The notes under the pieces: model-generated
Told to the model about the DNA's origin: nothing
Databases searched by the model: none
Seen by the model: only the letters and a program-made list of their open reading frames with translations
Assembly (NCBI GenBank): GCA_948678575.1
Contig: CAPPGO010000003.1
Location: 1-64,000, forward strand
DNA from: an uncultured Clostridia bacterium
GTDB lineage: Bacteria; Bacillota; Clostridia; TANB77; CAG-508
DNA length: 64,000 nt
Reading direction: 5' to 3'
Shown: positions 42,673 to 52,234 of the stretch, in pieces
Layout of the letters: each line of letters begins with the position of its first letter
Numbering within the stretch: position 1 is the stretch's first letter
Position numbers and translations under genes: made by a program

Positions 42673-44022
42673 ATGCCAACTTTTGCATACAAAGCAATTA
42701 CTCCACAAGGGCAAGTTGTAAAGTCTAAAATGGATGATGCTTCAAAATTAAGTTGTGTAAGAAAGTTAAAGCGAAATGGTTTAACACCTATAAGTGTTTC
42801 ACAAATAGTTACTATTTCAAGAAAAAAATCAGTTGGAAATGGAAAAAATGGAGCAACAAAAGCTGAAAAACCAAAATACCAAACAACAGCAACGGTACAT
42901 TCTAAAAATGCACGAAAAGAATCAGTTATAGAAAAGTTAGATAAAGCTTTGATTTCAACAGAAAGAATTACATATAGGGATATTAGAGTATTTTCACAAA
43001 ATTTCTATCTATTGAAGAAAGCTAATTTTAATAACATTCATGCTTTATCAACAGTTATAGATACTACTGAAAATCCAAAATTAAGAGCTATTCTAGAAGA
43101 TATTTTGGCTGGTGTAGAATCTGGTGAATTTATGTACACAACAATGGAGTATTATGATAATGTATTCCCTTATATATATATAAACATGATAAAAGTAGGT
43201 GAACTTTCTGGTTCACTAGAAACTTCACTTCAACAAGGTGTAAAATACTTAGATGATACAGCTGCTTTAAATACAAAATTAAAAAGAATTTTATTGCCAA
43301 ACTTATTTATGTTTATTGGAATTATTGTTATGTTATTCATAGCAGTAATATTTGGATTGCCAATGCTAGAAGGAGTATTCCAATCTTTGGGAGCTGCTGC
43401 TAACTTACCAGCAATAACTCTTTGGTTTGCTGATTTCGTGCATTTGGTACTGCAATATTGGTATATACCAGTTGGAATTGTTATTGCATTAGTATTCCTG
43501 TTCTTTACATATATTAGCACGCCAAGAGGTAGATATAATTTTGATTATTTTAAATATACAATGCCTATATTTGGAAAACTTATATATTTATTAGATTTTT
43601 CAAGATTAATGAAAGCGATTTTATTAAATCTTCAAAATGGTATGAGAATTCAGGATGCATTAGAAGTTAGTAAAAATGTTGTAAAAAATACAGTTATGTT
43701 ATCTATGATAGAGACATCAATTAACAATATATTTGTTGGACAGTCTTGGATTGAACCTTTTGAAAATGCAAAACTTTCAACATCAATGACAACTGAGATG
43801 TTGAAGATAGGTATGCAAACAGATCTAACTGAAATGATTGAAAAATTAGTAGAATACATAGAACAAGATATTGAAAACACTATGGAAAAGATTATAAAAG
43901 TATTACCAGAAGTATCTTATTTATTTGTTGGTATAGTTTTAATTTTCTTCGTTGTAGTAGTACTTGTACCAGTTATTCAATTATACATGGGTAACTTCTT
44001 GTTTGATGCTTACGGAGTATAA
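42673..44022 (+). CDS. pilC: Type IV pilus platform protein PilC
   Basis: The 449-aa inner-membrane platform protein starts MPTFAYKAITPQGQVVKSK. It has two GspF domains (about 105-230 and 310-440), each followed by membrane segments (LPNLFMFIGIIVMLFIAVIF, PVGIVIALVFLFFTYI and VSYLFVGIVLIFFVVVVLVP). Between the N-terminus and first domain is a basic linker of ~50 residues. It is the last gene of the locus and is followed by a terminator. Confidence 0.93.
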   Translation: MPTFAYKAITPQGQVVKSKMDDASKLSCVRKLKRNGLTPISVSQIVTISRKKSVGNGKNGATKAEKPKYQTTATVHSKNARKESVIEKLDKALISTERITYRDIRVFSQNFYLLKKANFNNIHALSTVIDTTENPKLRAILEDILAGVESGEFMYTTMEYYDNVFPYIYINMIKVGELSGSLETSLQQGVKYLDDTAALNTKLKRILLPNLFMFIGIIVMLFIAVIFGLPMLEGVFQSLGAAANLPAITLWFADFVHLVLQYWYIPVGIVIALVFLFFTYISTPRGRYNFDYFKYTMPIFGKLIYLLDFSRLMKAILLNLQNGMRIQDALEVSKNVVKNTVMLSMIETSINNIFVGQSWIEPFENAKLSTSMTTEMLKIGMQTDLTEMIEKLVEYIEQDIENTMEKIIKVLPEVSYLFVGIVLIFFVVVVLVPVIQLYMGNFLFDAYGV

Positions 44023-44029
44023 CATCATA

Positions 44030-44074
44030 AAAAACTCATCTAGCAGTGTAATTAGTGCTTGATGAGCTTTTTTA
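44030..44074 (+). terminator. Rho-independent terminator of the pilus locus
   Basis: AAAACTCATC (44031-44040) pairs with GATGAGCTTTT (44061-44071), and the tail runs into Ts. Repeat copy 4 starts in the tail. Confidence 0.82.
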
Positions 44075-44127
44075 TTATGTAGGAAAGTTCTACAGAACTT
44101 TTCGAAATAACAAGGTTAAGTTACATA
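44070..44127 (+). repeat. Dispersed intergenic repeat, copy 4 (truncated)
   Basis: This copy has the TTTATTATGTAGGAAAGTTC start, the AAAGTTC-TACA-GAACTTT hairpin and the AATAACAAGGTTAAGTTACA core, and then stops. The second hairpin and the CTTTTCTT end are missing. It ends ~35 bases before the ROK kinase gene. Confidence 0.85.
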
Positions 44128-44162
44128 TATGATTATTATAATTTTATAAAGGAGAAAAATAG

Positions 44163-45084
44163 ATGAAAATTGGTGTAGATTTAGGTGGAAGTCATATAGG
44201 AGTTGGAATTATAAAGGATGCAACAATTATAGATTCAAAAGACAAAATTTTAACTCGTGAAGATAGAGTAAAGATAGAAGAAACAATAGTAAATAGTATT
44301 ACTATTATGATTAAAGATTTATGCAACGAAAATAATGTAAAAGTAGAGGAATTAGAGATAATAGGTATTGCATCACCACGGTACTATTTCAAATGGTAAA
44401 ATAGTAAAAGCAGGAAATCTAGGTGTTAAAGGTTTTGATTTGGTAGGAGCATTAAAGAAAGAATTTTCAAATTCTATAATAATTAGAAATGATGCTAAAT
44501 GTGCTGCTATGGCAGAAAAAGTATATGGAACGATGAAAGATTATAGTGATGGAGTATTTTTATGCTTAGGAACTGGTATAGGTGGAGCAGTTTTTATAAA
44601 TGGTAAATTGCTAGAACCTAAACGATATTCTGGATTTGAAATGGGACATATAGTTTTAAATAAAGGTGGTAGATTATGTACTTGTGGTAAAAGAGGATGC
44701 TTTGAAACTTATGCTTCTATAAAAGCTTTAAAAACAAAAGTTACAGAAACTTTGGATATAGATAGTGATATATCTGGTGAATATTTGAGAGAAGTTATTT
44801 TAAAAGAAGAAGTTTTTGAAAAACATAATGAAGCTGTAATTCAAGATGTAGAAACATTTTTAGATTATTTGCAAACTGGAATTTGTAATTTTATAGATAT
44901 TTTTGAACCAGAAATTGTAGTATTAGGAGGAAGTTTTTCTTATTATGAAAACAATCCAATTTTTAAAATGTTGGTAGATAAAATTAATGCTCCAAAAACT
45001 ACATTTAATGAAGGGGAGAAGCCTAAAATTGTTACAGCTCAATTTAAAAATGATGCAGGAATTATAGGTGCAACTTTAATATAA
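44163..45084 (+). CDS. ROK-family sugar kinase, needs +1 frameshift at CGG
   Basis: The first 72 codons give the ROK N-terminus (MKIGVDLGGSHIGVGIIKD, the ATP phosphate motif) up to GIASP, then CGG at 44379. A +1 shift gives GIASP-GTISNGKIVKAGNLGVKGFD and the remainder: IRNDAKCAAMAE (catalytic Asp), LCLGTGIGGAVFINGK, GHIVLNKGG and the ROK zinc motif CTCGKRGCFETYAS. The repaired length is 306 aa, typical for glucokinase-like ROK enzymes. Substrate is unknown. The RBS is AAAGGAG. Confidence 0.88.
44379..44381 (+). other. CGG +1 frameshift site in the ROK kinase
   Basis: In-frame codon 73 is CGG, after CCA (Pro) and before TAC. A +1 shift reads GGT ACT ATT (Gly-Thr-Ile), restoring the ASPG motif of ROK kinases. 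Confidence 0.86.
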
Positions 45085-45099
45085 AAAAGATATAAAATA

Positions 45100-45137
45100 A
45101 AAACAGAAGTGAAGAAAAATTTTCACTTCTGTTTTTT
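45100..45137. terminator. Bidirectional Rho-independent terminator
   Basis: ACAGAAGTGAA and TTCACTTCTGT arms flanked by A-run and T-run serve both the ROK kinase and the convergent RNase J gene. Confidence 0.85.
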
Positions 45138-45149
45138 AATATATAATAT

Positions 45150-46955
45150 TTATACTTCCATTATAATTGGTAAAATCATTGGGTTACGCTTTGTTTCTCT
45201 GTATATATAATCTCTAAGATTGTCTTTTATTATAGATTTTATAGTTGCCCAATCTGAAATTCCACTATTTACACATTCATTAATTTTTAAAGAGATTAAT
45301 GCTTTAACATCATCCATTAAATTTTCTGATTCTCTAACATAAACGAAACCTCTTGAAATCATATCTGGTCCAGCAATTACTTCGCCAGTAGCAGAATCCA
45401 TTGTAAGTACTACTATAATTAATCCATCCTGAGATAAGTGTTGTCTATCTCTTAAAACAATGTTTCCAACATCTCCAACACCTAAACCATCAACCATAAC
45501 TTTTCCAAATGGAACAGTAGTAGTAAGTTTTCCTTCATTTTCATTAAGTTCTAAAACTCTACCATTTGTCATTATAAAAATATCTTTATCAACATATCCT
45601 AATTTTTTTGCAGTTTCCTTATGAGAGATAAGTTGTCTATATTCACCATGTACTGGTATAAAGAATTTTGGTCTTACTAATGTAAGCATTAATTTTTGTT
45701 CTTCTTGGCAAGCATGTCCTGAAACATGGATGTCTGCTAGTGAGCTATAAATAACTTCGCTACCAATTTGCATTAATTCATCAATTACTCTTGATATATA
45801 TTTTTCATTGCCTGGAATTGGATTAGCAGAGATAATAACTAAATCATTTGCGGTTAAAGTTACTTTTTTATGTTCTCCGTTTGCCATTCTAGTTAGGGCA
45901 GACATTGGTTCACCTTGGCTACCAGTCGTGATAATTACAAGTTGGTCATCAGGATAATTTTTTATCATATCAATATCTATAAAAACATTTTTTGGAACAT
46001 CAATGTATCCAAGTTCAATAGAAGTTTCAATAACATTTATCATACTTCTTCCACAAACTGCAATTTTTCTCTTGTTTTTAACAGCTAAGTCTACAATTTG
46101 TTGAATTCTGTGTACATTTGAAGCAAAAGTTGCAACAATAATTCTTTTTGTACAATTAAAAAATAGTTTTTCAAATACTTCTCCAACAGAACTTTCTGAC
46201 ATTGTAAATCCTTTTCTTTCAGCATTTGTACTGTCTGAAAGTAGAGCTAAAACACCTTTGTTTCCAAGTTCTGCTAGTCTTCCTAAATCATTTGGCAATT
46301 CACCAATTGGAGTATAGTCAATTTTGAAATCGCCTGTATGAACTACTGTTCCAACAGGAGTATGGATTGCCAAAGCAACAGAATCTGGAATACTATGACA
46401 ACTTCTAATAAATTCAACTCTCATTTTACCAAGTACAATAGTTTGACCTTGTTTTACTATATTTAATTTTGTACTTTCTTTTAATTTATGTTCTTCAAGT
46501 TTATTTTCAATTAAACCAGCTGTTAATTTTGTAGCATAAATTGGAATATTAATTTCTTTTAATAAATATGGAATAGAACCAATATGATCTTCATGACCAT
46601 GTGTTACTACTAAACCTCTAATTTTTTCTTTGTTTTTTACAAGATAAGTAAAATCTGGTATAACTAAGTCTATACCAAGCATCTCATCTTCTGGAAAGGC
46701 TACACCACAATCTACAAGAACGATATCATTTCCATATTCAAAAACAGTAATGTTTTTTCCAATTTCATGAAGTCCACCTAATGGAATAATTTTTAAATTC
46801 TCTTTTTTAAACTTGAAATCTTCCTTTTTTTCAGCTTTTACAGTAATATTTTTAGATACTGCTTGTCTAGGTTTTCTTCTTTTTTGATTTTTAACTTCTT
46901 TTGTAAAGTTATTCTCTGTATTCAATTTTGCTTTTGTTTCTTTTTTGTTTTCCAT
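45150..46955 (-). CDS. rnj: Ribonuclease J
   Basis: The 601-aa enzyme is a metallo-beta-lactamase/beta-CASP ribonuclease with endo- and 5'-exonuclease activity in mRNA turnover. After a basic ~50-residue N-terminus come LKIIPLGGLHEIGKNITVFEY, the metal motif VVTHGHEDHIGSIPYLL, VHTGDFKIDYTP, LLSDSTNAERKGFT and SGHACQEEQKLML. A C-terminal domain (VMVDGLGVGDVGNIVLRDRQ) completes it. AAAGGAG precedes ATG. Confidence 0.95.
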   Translation of the reverse strand: MENKKETKAKLNTENNFTKEVKNQKRRKPRQAVSKNITVKAEKKEDFKFKKENLKIIPLGGLHEIGKNITVFEYGNDIVLVDCGVAFPEDEMLGIDLVIPDFTYLVKNKEKIRGLVVTHGHEDHIGSIPYLLKEINIPIYATKLTAGLIENKLEEHKLKESTKLNIVKQGQTIVLGKMRVEFIRSCHSIPDSVALAIHTPVGTVVHTGDFKIDYTPIGELPNDLGRLAELGNKGVLALLSDSTNAERKGFTMSESSVGEVFEKLFFNCTKRIIVATFASNVHRIQQIVDLAVKNKRKIAVCGRSMINVIETSIELGYIDVPKNVFIDIDMIKNYPDDQLVIITTGSQGEPMSALTRMANGEHKKVTLTANDLVIISANPIPGNEKYISRVIDELMQIGSEVIYSSLADIHVSGHACQEEQKLMLTLVRPKFFIPVHGEYRQLISHKETAKKLGYVDKDIFIMTNGRVLELNENEGKLTTTVPFGKVMVDGLGVGDVGNIVLRDRQHLSQDGLIIVVLTMDSATGEVIAGPDMISRGFVYVRESENLMDDVKALISLKINECVNSGISDWATIKSIIKDNLRDYIYRETKRNPMILPIIMEV

Positions 46956-47061
46956 AAATTCTCCTTTTCTTTAATTTTACATACAAGAAAAGTGCCTCAC
47001 ATATTTTTTAAAACACAAAAAATACGCAAGAATGTTCATTCCTACTAAAACTATTATATAA

Positions 47062-47104
47062 AATTTTCCGATCACTTTTTTATTTAATTTTCCGAACACT
47101 TTTT
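47062..47104 (-). promoter_or_regulatory. Tandem 19-base direct repeat upstream of rnj
   Basis: AATTTTCCGATCACTTTTT at 47062-47080 and AATTTTCCGAACACTTTTT at 47086-47104 differ at one base and are 24 bases apart. They lie just upstream of a minus-strand TATAAT (47058-47053), where a -35 or an operator would be expected. Role unknown. Confidence 0.6.
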
Positions 47105-47209
47105 ACTTATATATAAAAATCTCATTAATAATAAAACTATTATACAGGAAATTTACATAAATGTCAAATCATAGCATAGAAAACATAATTTTTTTTATAG
47201 AAAAATTCG

Positions 47210-47238
47210 TTGAAAAAACTAATAAAATATGATATTAT
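47210..47238 (+). promoter_or_regulatory. Promoter of gltX
   Basis: TTGAAA (47210-47215), 17 bases, TATTAT (47233-47238), ~38 bases before ATG. Confidence 0.65.
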
Positions 47239-47276
47239 TGAAATCAATAGTTTGTTAGTGAAATGAGGAGATAAAA

Positions 47277-48905
47277 ATGGATAGTAAAGATTTAGCAAAT
47301 TTAATTTTTCCAGATGCAAAAGATGTATCTTTTTATGAGAAAAAATATAAAGAAAGACAATTAGAAGAAGGAGCTATTGTTACAAGATTTGCTCCAAGTC
47401 CAACAGGATTTGTTCATATTGGAGGTTTATACCAAGCTGAAATTGCTAGAAAACTTGCAAATCAAACAAATGGTGTATTTTTTGTAAGAATTGAAGATAC
47501 AGACCAAAAAAGAGAAATTGAAAATGGTAGTGAACAAATAATTGAAGCATTAAGAGATTATGATTTAATGCCGGATGAAACAATTATAGATGGTAAAGAC
47601 ATGGGAGATTATGGACCATATAAACAAAGTCAAAGAAAAGATATTTATCAAGCTTATGCAAAAAGTTTAATTGAAAAAGGTTTAGCATATCCTTGTTTTT
47701 GTGCACCAGAAACTTTAAATGCTATTAGAGAAGATCAGGAAAAAGCAAAAGAAAGAACTGGATATTATGGAAAATGGACAAAATGTAGAAATATGCCAAT
47801 AGATATGGCTTATGAGAAAATAAAAAATGGAGATTCTTATATAATTAGATTAAAATCACCAGGAAATCCAGATAAAAAAATAAAACATAGAGATGTTATT
47901 AAAGGCAATGTAGATATGCCAGAAAATGACCAAGATATTGTAATTATTAAATCAGATGGACTTCCAACATATCATTTTGCACATGCAGTAGATGATCATT
48001 TAATGGGAACAACACATGTTATAAGAGGTGATGAATGGCTTCCATCAGTTCCATTGCATTTACAACTATTTTATGTATTAGGATTTAAAGCACCTAAATA
48101 TGCACATATTGCTCCTATGATGAAAGTAGATGGAGAAGGAAAAAGAAAATTAAGTAAAAGAAAAGATCCAGAAGCTGCTGTTTCATATTACACAGAACAA
48201 GGTATTCCAAAACAAGCTGTTAAAGAATATTTAATGAATATTGCTAATTCAAATTTTGAAATTTGGAGAAAACAAAATCCAGACAAATCAATGGAAGAAT
48301 TCGATTTACAATTAAATAAAATGGGTGTAAGTGGTGCATTATTTGATATGGTTAAAATGTTAGATGTATCGAAAAATGTAATTTCAAAATATTCAGCTGA
48401 TGAAGTTTATGCTGAAAGTTATAAATGGGCTGAAACTTATGACAATGAATTGAAAGAAATGCTAGATAATAAAGAATATGCACTTAAAGTTTTGGGAATT
48501 GAAAGAGGAAATGTAAAACCTAGAAAAGATATAGCAAAATGGTCAGATGTAAAAGAAAGCATTACATATATGTATGATGACAAATTTGCCAAAGTAGACA
48601 ATTTTGAATATCAAAAAATAAAAGATAAAGAAGAAATTGAAAAAGTAGTAAAAGAATATTTTGAAAAATATTATGATGAATCAGATGACAAAGAAGTTTG
48701 GTTTAACAAAATGAAAGACTTAGCTGAAAGCATGGGATATGCAAGAGAAGTAAAAGAATATAAAGCAAATCCAGATTCATATAAGGGACATGTTGGAGAT
48801 ATTAGTACAGTAATTCGTGTTAAAGTTACTGGAAGATGCAATACACCAGATTTATATGAAATATTAAAAATACTTGGAAAAGAGCGTATTTTAAAAAGAA
48901 TTTAG
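47277..48905 (+). CDS. gltX: Glutamyl-tRNA synthetase
   Basis: The 542-aa class I synthetase has the HIGH-type motif RFAPSPTGFVHIGG, FVRIEDTDQKREIE, the Glu-site segment DDHLMGTTHVIRGDEWLPS and the KMSKS-type KRKLSKRKDPEA. The C-terminal anticodon-binding region is present. It is somewhat longer than the ~485-aa Bacillus enzyme. GAGGAG precedes ATG. Confidence 0.95.
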   Translation: MDSKDLANLIFPDAKDVSFYEKKYKERQLEEGAIVTRFAPSPTGFVHIGGLYQAEIARKLANQTNGVFFVRIEDTDQKREIENGSEQIIEALRDYDLMPDETIIDGKDMGDYGPYKQSQRKDIYQAYAKSLIEKGLAYPCFCAPETLNAIREDQEKAKERTGYYGKWTKCRNMPIDMAYEKIKNGDSYIIRLKSPGNPDKKIKHRDVIKGNVDMPENDQDIVIIKSDGLPTYHFAHAVDDHLMGTTHVIRGDEWLPSVPLHLQLFYVLGFKAPKYAHIAPMMKVDGEGKRKLSKRKDPEAAVSYYTEQGIPKQAVKEYLMNIANSNFEIWRKQNPDKSMEEFDLQLNKMGVSGALFDMVKMLDVSKNVISKYSADEVYAESYKWAETYDNELKEMLDNKEYALKVLGIERGNVKPRKDIAKWSDVKESITYMYDDKFAKVDNFEYQKIKDKEEIEKVVKEYFEKYYDESDDKEVWFNKMKDLAESMGYAREVKEYKANPDSYKGHVGDISTVIRVKVTGRCNTPDLYEILKILGKERILKRI

Positions 48906-48923
48906 TAGAAAGCATATCAAAAG

Positions 48924-50432
48924 ATGATTAAAAAGATAAAAAATAATCTTAATAAGAAAAGTAATTATATATTAGTAGTTTGTTTAATTATATTTTCTAT
49001 TTCTTTAACTACTAAAACTCTTCAAAATGATACTTTTTATAGTATTGCAATAGGTAAACATATATCAGAATATCGAATAGACAATATAGATGTTTTTTCA
49101 TGGCATAATTTAACATACACTTATCCACATTGGTTGTACGATTTGGGGATAAGTGTACTGTATAACTTAGCTGGAATGAATGGTATATATTTATCTACAA
49201 TTATATTATCGTGTATATTAGGTATAACTATATATTTTGTTGGACGCAAAATAACGAAAAATGAAATTACATCATTTGTTTCTACAATTGCTACAATGGT
49301 CATATTAAGAGCTTTTATTACTGCAAGAGCACAATTAGTAACTTTTATTTTATTTACATTAGAAATATTGTTTATAGAATTGTTTATACAAAGTGATACT
49401 AAGAAAAGTAAGGTGTTAAACGCAATAGCATTATTTGCAATAGGCGCTTTTATTGCTAATATTCATACAGCAGTATGGCCATTTTTCTTTATACTATTTA
49501 TGCCATATATAGGAGAATATATTGTAAGTGTTTTAGTACCCGAAAAAATAGAAACTATTTTAGAAAGAATTACTTTAAGTAGAAATAACAATCAAAAATT
49601 TTTAATTTTAGTTATGATAATATGTATATTTAGTGGATTACTAACACCAATAGGTGATGCACCATATACATATTTATATAAAACGTTAATAGGGAATTCT
49701 ACAACCTACATACAAGAACATTTACCAATGGTTTTATCAGAAAATATTTATGCAATGATTATTTTTGCTATATATTTTGCATTATTAATTTTTACTAAAA
49801 TAAAAATTAGATTAAAAGATATGTTTATGACCATAGGTTTAATGATATTATCATTATTTTCATTAAGACAATTTTCAATATTTGTTTTAATAGGTGGTTT
49901 ATCTATAAATTTAATGTTTAGCAATTGGTGGAATGAAAAATCACCACAAGATTATGAATTTGTTCTTAAAAAATTAACAACTAAAACTGGAACAATATTT
50001 ATAATAATAGCAACAATATTATATTCTTTAATATTTTTTATATATAATGGAAATAGACCATATATAGATGAAATATTATATCCTAAAAAGGCTACTAAAT
50101 GGTTAAAGCAAAATTTAGATGTAGAAAACATTAAATTATATAATGAATACGATTTTGGAAGTTATTTATTATATGAGGGAGTGCCAGTATTTATAGATTC
50201 GAGAGCCGATTTATATACTCCTGAATTTAATGAAGGACAAGATGTTTTTTCAGATTTTTTTGCAACATCTGGTTTAACAACATACTATGAAGATACTTTT
50301 GAAAAATATAATATAACACATATTATGATATACAATAATTCTATGTTGAGTGTTTTTTTATCGAAAGATGAAAATTATAAAACTATATATGTAGATGAAT
50401 GTGTTGTTATATATGAAAGGTTGGAAAAATAA
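48924..50432 (+). CDS. Polytopic membrane protein, unknown
   Basis: The 502-aa protein has roughly ten to eleven hydrophobic segments, a loop with SWHNLTYTYPHWLYDLG after the first, and a soluble C-terminal domain with YNEYDFGSYLLYEGVPVFIDSRADLYTP. The N-terminal layout (TLQNDTFYSIAIGKHI) and the C-terminal DFGSYL pattern resemble GT-C-type membrane glycosyltransferases or mannosyltransferase-like proteins. I cannot name the family. It overlaps the next small gene by one base. Confidence 0.72.
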   Translation: MIKKIKNNLNKKSNYILVVCLIIFSISLTTKTLQNDTFYSIAIGKHISEYRIDNIDVFSWHNLTYTYPHWLYDLGISVLYNLAGMNGIYLSTIILSCILGITIYFVGRKITKNEITSFVSTIATMVILRAFITARAQLVTFILFTLEILFIELFIQSDTKKSKVLNAIALFAIGAFIANIHTAVWPFFFILFMPYIGEYIVSVLVPEKIETILERITLSRNNNQKFLILVMIICIFSGLLTPIGDAPYTYLYKTLIGNSTTYIQEHLPMVLSENIYAMIIFAIYFALLIFTKIKIRLKDMFMTIGLMILSLFSLRQFSIFVLIGGLSINLMFSNWWNEKSPQDYEFVLKKLTTKTGTIFIIIATILYSLIFFIYNGNRPYIDEILYPKKATKWLKQNLDVENIKLYNEYDFGSYLLYEGVPVFIDSRADLYTPEFNEGQDVFSDFFATSGLTTYYEDTFEKYNITHIMIYNNSMLSVFLSKDENYKTIYVDECVVIYERLEK

Positions 50433-50611
50433 TGGAATATGAAATCGGTGATAAAGTTAGAACAAAAAAAACACATCCTTGTGGTTCAAAAGACTGGGAA
50501 ATTACAAGGGTTGGAGTAGATTTTAAATTAAAATGCTTGGGCTGTGGGCATATAATAATTTTACCTCGTGAAAAAGCTTTAAAAAGTATTGTTAAGAAAA
50601 TAGAAAATTAA
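50432..50611 (+). CDS. DUF951 family protein
   Basis: The 59-aa protein starts with ATG 50432, overlapping the previous stop. Sequence YEIGDKVRTKKTHPCGSKDWEI and LKCLGCGHIIILPREK is typical of the small DUF951 family, often found before ribosome or tRNA-synthetase genes. The family function is not known. A zinc-binding Cys cluster is possible. Confidence 0.85.
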   Translation: MEYEIGDKVRTKKTHPCGSKDWEITRVGVDFKLKCLGCGHIIILPREKALKSIVKKIEN

Positions 50612-50628
50612 TATATAAGGAGGATAAC

Positions 50629-50898
50629 ATGGAAATACAAGTTGGAAAAGTTTACAGACATTTTAAAGGAAATTATTACTATATTCAAGAAGTGGCATTA
50701 GACTCGGAAACAAAGGAAAGAATGGTAATTTATAGACCTTTATATGAAAGACAAGATAGTAAGGTTTGGGTAAGAAGAGAAGCTATGTTTTTTGAAGAAG
50801 TACCAGAAGGAAGACAAGATAACATAACAGGTCAAAAACTTAGATTTGAGCTTTGCGAAGAACTATCCTCCGATATAGCAGGAGCAGTAAAAAAATAA
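50629..50898 (+). CDS. DUF1653 family protein
   Basis: The 89-aa protein has the DUF1653 pattern GKVYRHFKGNYYYIQEVALDSETKERMVIYRPLY and VWVRREAMFFEEV. The function is unknown. AGGAGG precedes ATG. It lies between DUF951 and serS and is probably in one operon with them. Confidence 0.82.
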   Translation: MEIQVGKVYRHFKGNYYYIQEVALDSETKERMVIYRPLYERQDSKVWVRREAMFFEEVPEGRQDNITGQKLRFELCEELSSDIAGAVKK

Positions 50899-50923
50899 TA
50901 ATTAGACGAGAGAGGTAAAAGAA

Positions 50924-52210
50924 ATGATTGATATAAAAATAATTAGAGAAAATCCAGAAATGGTAAAAGAAAATATAAAGAAAAAATTTCAAGATCATAA
51001 ATTAGTTTTAGTAGATGAAGTAGTAGAGTTAGATAAAGAAAGCAGAGAGCTTACACTTATGTGTGATGAACTTCGTATGCAAAGAAATACTAAGAGTAAA
51101 GAAATTGGAAATTTGATGGGACAAGGAAAAAAAGAAGAGGCAGAAAAAATTAAAGCAGAAGTTTCAGAAATAAACAGCAAACTTGAAGCAAATGAAGGTA
51201 GAGAAGAAGAGTTAAAAGAAGAAATCAAACAAAGAATGATGAAAATTCCTAATATTATGGATGCTTCTGTACCAATAGGAAAAGATGACAGTGAAAATGT
51301 AGAAAATGAAAAATTCGGAGAGCCAGTTGTTCCAAATTATGAAATTCCATATCATGCAGATATTATTGAAAATTTAAGTGGATTAGACAAAGAAAGTGCA
51401 GGAAGAACATCTGGAAATGGTTTCTATTACTTGATAGGAGATGTAGCAAGACTTCATGAAGCAATGATAGCTTATGCAAGAGATTTTATGATAGATAAAG
51501 GTTTTACTTATGCAATTCCACCTTTTATGATTAGATCTGATGTAGTAAATGGTGTTATGAGTTTTGAAGAATTAGAAGCTATGATGTACAAAATTGAAGG
51601 TGAAGATTTGTATTTAATTGGTACAAGTGAACATTCTATGATAGGAAAATTCAAAGGACAAATAGTAAAAGAAGAGGAATTACCTATTTGTATGACTTCA
51701 TATTCTCCTTGTTTTAGAAAAGAAGTTGGCTCTCATGGTTTAGAAGAAAGAGGATTATATAGAGTACATCAATTTGAAAAAGAAGAAATGATAGTTCTAT
51801 GCAAAGAAGAAGATGCTATGGAATGGTATAATAAGATGTGGAAAATTACAGTAGATTTTTTCAGAAATTTAGATGTACCAGTTAGAACATTAGAATGTTG
51901 TAGCGGTGATTTAGCAGATTTAAAAGTTAAATCTTGTGATGTTGAAGCTTGGAGTCCTCGTCAAAAAAAATACTTTGAAGTAGGAAGTTGCTCAACATTA
52001 GGAACAGCACAAGCTAGAAGATTATCTATTCGTGCAAAAGGGGATAAAGGAAATTATCTAGTTGCAACTTTAAATAATACAGTTGTTGCTAGTCCTCGTG
52101 GTTTAATAGCGGTAATTGAAAACAATTATCAAGAAGATGGAAGTGTAAAAATTCCAGAGGTATTATGGCCATATATGGGTGGAAAGAAAGTTATTACTCC
52201 AAAAAAATAA
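50924..52210 (+). CDS. serS: Seryl-tRNA synthetase
   Basis: The 428-aa class II synthetase starts MIDIKIIRENPEMVKENI with an N-terminal coiled coil (about 28-105) that grips the tRNA-Ser long arm. The core follows, with motif 2 PCFRKEVGSHGLEERGLYRVHQFEKEE and motif 3 near LVATLNNTVVASPRGLIAVIEN. The LIGTSEHSMIG segment binds serine. AGAGAGG precedes ATG. Confidence 0.95.
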   Translation: MIDIKIIRENPEMVKENIKKKFQDHKLVLVDEVVELDKESRELTLMCDELRMQRNTKSKEIGNLMGQGKKEEAEKIKAEVSEINSKLEANEGREEELKEEIKQRMMKIPNIMDASVPIGKDDSENVENEKFGEPVVPNYEIPYHADIIENLSGLDKESAGRTSGNGFYYLIGDVARLHEAMIAYARDFMIDKGFTYAIPPFMIRSDVVNGVMSFEELEAMMYKIEGEDLYLIGTSEHSMIGKFKGQIVKEEELPICMTSYSPCFRKEVGSHGLEERGLYRVHQFEKEEMIVLCKEEDAMEWYNKMWKITVDFFRNLDVPVRTLECCSGDLADLKVKSCDVEAWSPRQKKYFEVGSCSTLGTAQARRLSIRAKGDKGNYLVATLNNTVVASPRGLIAVIENNYQEDGSVKIPEVLWPYMGGKKVITPKK

Positions 52211-52234
52211 TTTATAACTTATAAGGAGTTTTGT

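Larger units (their letters stand above)
46956..47276. other. 321-base intergenic region between rnj and gltX
   Basis: This divergent spacer carries the gltX promoter (47210-47238) and, for rnj, a long ~100-base or longer leader with TATAAT-like boxes on the minus strand (around 47058-47053). It also holds a 19-base direct repeat (47062-47104). I see no gene in it. Confidence 0.6.

Noticed and set aside
373..44127. CRISPR array
   Set aside because: The four repeat copies are kilobases apart, ~110 bp long, and have no spacer pattern or cas genes.
46863..47048. Plus-strand frame over the rnj start
   Set aside because: Its composition (Phe/Cys-rich) is that of an antisense shadow, and there is no ribosome binding site.
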